Notes under the pieces: model-generated | What the model was told of the DNA's origin: nothing | Database searches by the model: none | Seen by the model: the letters and a program-made list of their open reading frames with translations, nothing else | Shown: piece after piece, positions 5,301 to 6,818 of the stretch | How positions within the stretch are numbered: the first letter of the stretch is position 1 | Layout: every line of letters begins with the position of its first letter | Made by a program: the position numbers and the translations under genes | From: Chloroflexota bacterium | Lineage (GTDB): Bacteria; Chloroflexota; Limnocylindria; Limnocylindrales; CSP1-4 | Assembly: GCA_005881055.1 (NCBI GenBank) | Contig: VBHW01000079.1 | Span: forward strand, 1-6,818 | Direction: 5' to 3' | Length of the DNA stretch: 6,818 nt

Positions 5301-6341
5301 TCAGCGGCCGCCCTCGCGGACGCAGCGGATCGCCCAGCGGCGGTCCGTGTCCTGGACGGCGCCCTCGATGCGCCCGTTCTTGAGGAGCTCGCGGAGGACG
5401 GCCACCGGCTGAGCGCGGGTCCCGCGCAGGAAGCCGCGCGCCGACAGCTCCGCGGCCGCGTCCGCCACCGAGAGCTCCCGCAGGAGGCGCCTGCAGGCGA
5501 CCTCCTGCAGCAGGTCGTTGATCGACGCGACGTCGTCCGGCGTGCGGCCGGTCGGCGCGGCCCCCGAGCCGCGCGGGGGCGCCGACGCGGCGGGTCGATG
5601 GGGCTCGAGTGGGCGCCCACGGGCCGACTCCGCGGCGCCGTCGGCGTCGCCGTCCGGCACCTCGACGATCCGCCGCTCGGGGGCGGCCGCCTCCTCCTCC
5701 CGGGGCTGGACCGAGCCGCTGATCCCGTGGGCCTTCCTGACGCCCATCGCGGTCTGCAGGTTCGCGAAGGGAAGGATCACCTCGCGGTCCGCCAGCCGCG
5801 GCGCCCCCGCGGCCGACGCGTCGATCGTCGCGGCGAACGCGCCGAAGATCCCGTCCTCGTACTCCTCGGGCGCGTTCGTCTCGGCCCACCAGACCCTCGC
5901 TCGCTCGAGGCCGCGCAGCGTCTTGAGCCATTGGCCGCCGGCGTGGGGTCGGCGATCCCCGAGCGGCGTCCGGTAGAACGCAGCCACGCGCGCGCCGATC
6001 GAAGAGGTCGTCATGCCGACGTACACGACGACCTGGCCGGGCAGCCAGAAGTCGTGCAGGCGGGCCGCCAGCCCGCGCGACGTCGGCCGGGCACCATCGA
6101 GGCGTAGTCCGGGCAGCCGCTCGATCCACTTGCCGACGACCGCGAGGTCGACGGGAGCGTCGGGGCGCGATTCCGGCCACTCGACGACGTAGACCCCGGG
6201 TCGTCCGCTTGCCACCGGCCGGCCCCACGTTACGGGGCCGTCGGCAAGGAGCCCGACCGAGCGAAGGAGCTCGGCGCCACCGAGGACCCGGCCCGGCACA
6301 GGGGCGGCCGGCGTCGGCGCGGCGGGCCGGGAGGCAGTCAT
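5301..6341 (-). CDS. GIY-YIG-like nuclease-family protein with long insertion and C-terminal helical domain
   Basis: A 346-residue protein. The first part carries GIY-YIG-like landmarks: GVYVVEW (G49-V50-Y51), VVYVGMTT (Y107-V108-G109), a following arginine in SIGARVAAFYR (R118), HAGGQWLKTL (133-142), acidic residues in APEEYEDGIF (E160, E162) and PFANLQTA with N194. These match in order the Tyr, Tyr, Arg, Glu and Asn of the fold. The gap between GVY and YVG is about 55 residues, far longer than the usual 10-20, so there is an insertion. Residues about 205-268 are acidic and proline-rich, probably a linker. Residues 270-346 (INDLLQEVACRRLLRELSVADAAAELSARGF and on) look like a small helical or winged-helix DNA-binding domain. 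No signal peptide. ATG 6341 has no clear Shine-Dalgarno; TAGCAT about 30 nt upstream could be a -10 for a short leader. Whether it cuts DNA is unknown. Confidence 0.6.
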   Translation of the reverse strand: MTASRPAAPTPAAPVPGRVLGGAELLRSVGLLADGPVTWGRPVASGRPGVYVVEWPESRPDAPVDLAVVGKWIERLPGLRLDGARPTSRGLAARLHDFWLPGQVVVYVGMTTSSIGARVAAFYRTPLGDRRPHAGGQWLKTLRGLERARVWWAETNAPEEYEDGIFGAFAATIDASAAGAPRLADREVILPFANLQTAMGVRKAHGISGSVQPREEEAAAPERRIVEVPDGDADGAAESARGRPLEPHRPAASAPPRGSGAAPTGRTPDDVASINDLLQEVACRRLLRELSVADAAAELSARGFLRGTRAQPVAVLRELLKNGRIEGAVQDTDRRWAIRCVREGGR

Positions 6342-6440
6342 CGGCGCGGTCGGGATGGGGTCACGTGGGCGATGCTACCCCGAACGCCGCGCCGAGCGTG
6401 ACGCCCGTATCCTGTGCGGACACGGGAGCAGCCGCACGAC

Positions 6441-6467
6441 CTCGAGGGCTGGGTACGGCCCCTCGAG
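6441..6467. promoter_or_regulatory. Inverted repeat in the gnd leader, candidate operator or leader hairpin
   Basis: Perfect 8-bp arms CTCGAGGG (6441-6448) and CCCTCGAG (6460-6467) flank an 11-nt centre and end one base before the GGGAGG ribosome binding site (6469-6474). It could be a regulator site two DNA turns long or an mRNA stem affecting translation. Confidence 0.45.
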
Positions 6468-6468
6468 C

Positions 6469-6474
6469 GGGAGG
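6469..6474 (+). promoter_or_regulatory. Ribosome binding site of gnd
   Basis: GGGAGG ends 7 nt before ATG 6482, which fixes the start of the 6-phosphogluconate dehydrogenase gene. Four bases of it (GAGG) could pair with CCTC at 6461-6464 in the upstream repeat arm. Confidence 0.75.
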
Positions 6475-6481
6475 AACCACG

Positions 6482-6818
6482 ATGCAGCTCGGGATGGTCG
6501 GACTCGGTCGGATGGGCGCGAACATCGTTCGCCGGCTCATGCGCGGCGGCCACGACTGCGTCGTCTGGACGCGCAACGCGACGACGGTCGCCCAGCTCGC
6601 CGGCGAGGGCGCGACCGGTGCGAGCGACCTCGACGACTTCGTCGCGAAGCTCGCGCCTCCACGCGCCGCGTGGGTGATGGTCCCGGCGGCCGCGACGCAG
6701 GACATGATCGATGCGCTCGCCGCTCGGATGAGCCCGGGCGACATCATCATCGACGGTGGCAACAGCTATTACCACGACGACATCCGCCGCGGGAAGGAGC
6801 TCGCCGGGAAGGGCATGC
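6482..6818 (+). CDS. gnd: 6-phosphogluconate dehydrogenase, decarboxylating (3'-partial)
   Basis: The first 112 residues of a 6-phosphogluconate dehydrogenase, which oxidatively decarboxylates 6-phosphogluconate to ribulose 5-phosphate in the cytoplasmic oxidative pentose phosphate pathway. The Rossmann nucleotide-binding loop is GLGRMG (G7, G9, G12) right after MQLGMV. VMVPAAA is at 65-71. The family signature IIIDGGNSYYHDD is at 88-100, with the active-site Asn at N94. The short start MQLGMVGLGRMGANIV favours the roughly 300-residue bacterial form over the 470-residue one, but the C-terminus is outside the window. At the end of the second Rossmann strand, VVWTRN (27-32) has Thr where NAD-dependent enzymes usually have Asp and NADP-dependent ones Asn. 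The gene is divergent from the GIY-YIG-like gene, with a 140-nt spacer containing an inverted repeat. The assignment is secure. Confidence 0.95.
   Translation, partial: MQLGMVGLGRMGANIVRRLMRGGHDCVVWTRNATTVAQLAGEGATGASDLDDFVAKLAPPRAAWVMVPAAATQDMIDALAARMSPGDIIIDGGNSYYHDDIRRGKELAGKGM

Noticed and set aside
4798..6458. Octamer GGGTACGG occurring at 4798-4805 and 6451-6458
   Set aside because: A shared regulator site is tempting, but one extra match of eight bases in nearly 7 kb is expected by chance at this composition, and the contexts differ.
6338..6775. 145-codon minus-strand open frame opposite gnd
   Set aside because: The plus strand holds an unmistakable 6-phosphogluconate dehydrogenase; the minus translation has no family features.

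Overview
This is a very GC-rich, gene-dense window from a bacterial chromosome, probably a metagenome-derived assembly. Codon third positions are almost all G or C. A type IVb Flp pilin, a contractile-injection-system (CIS) tail module and a short-form 6-phosphogluconate dehydrogenase together suggest a high-GC Chloroflexota (Limnocylindria-like) or Actinomycetota genome. I lean towards Chloroflexota, but this is inference and not a taxonomic proof.

Region 1 (1-4202, + strand) is the distal end of a CIS or phage-tail-like operon. It has three tightly coupled genes. The first is the C-terminal half of a baseplate J / gp47-type wedge protein, cut by the window edge and carrying an apparent one-base frameshift near 417-420. 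The second is a TIGR02242-type tail protein that starts inside the stop codon of the first (ATGA). The third is a 749-residue membrane protein with a zinc ribbon, a long disordered region, a second zinc ribbon, one transmembrane helix and an outward-facing discoidin/NADase-type glycan-binding domain. Its start appears to be a CTG that overlaps the tail gene's stop and follows a strong Shine-Dalgarno. It is the best candidate here for an incompletely described component: a membrane anchor or trigger linking a cytoplasmic injection particle to the cell surface.

Region 2 (4199-5253) holds a winged-helix regulator-like gene on the minus strand. Its stop codon shares a CTAG palindrome with the end of the membrane-protein gene. 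Across a 233-nt divergent intergenic region (233 nt from the likelier CTG start, 254 nt from the annotated ATG) with a strong inverted repeat lies a small Flp-type pilin gene with a textbook prepilin cleavage site. Two strong hairpins follow the pilin.

Region 3 (5301-6818) holds a minus-strand gene for a GIY-YIG-like protein with a large insertion and a C-terminal helical domain. Divergent from it is the 5' part of gnd (6-phosphogluconate dehydrogenase), with a perfect 8-bp inverted repeat just upstream of its ribosome binding site.

The CIS genes form one functional unit. The other four genes look like ordinary chromosomal neighbours, except that the regulator and pilin may be a pair. I saw no tRNA, rRNA, CRISPR array, insertion sequence or attachment site.
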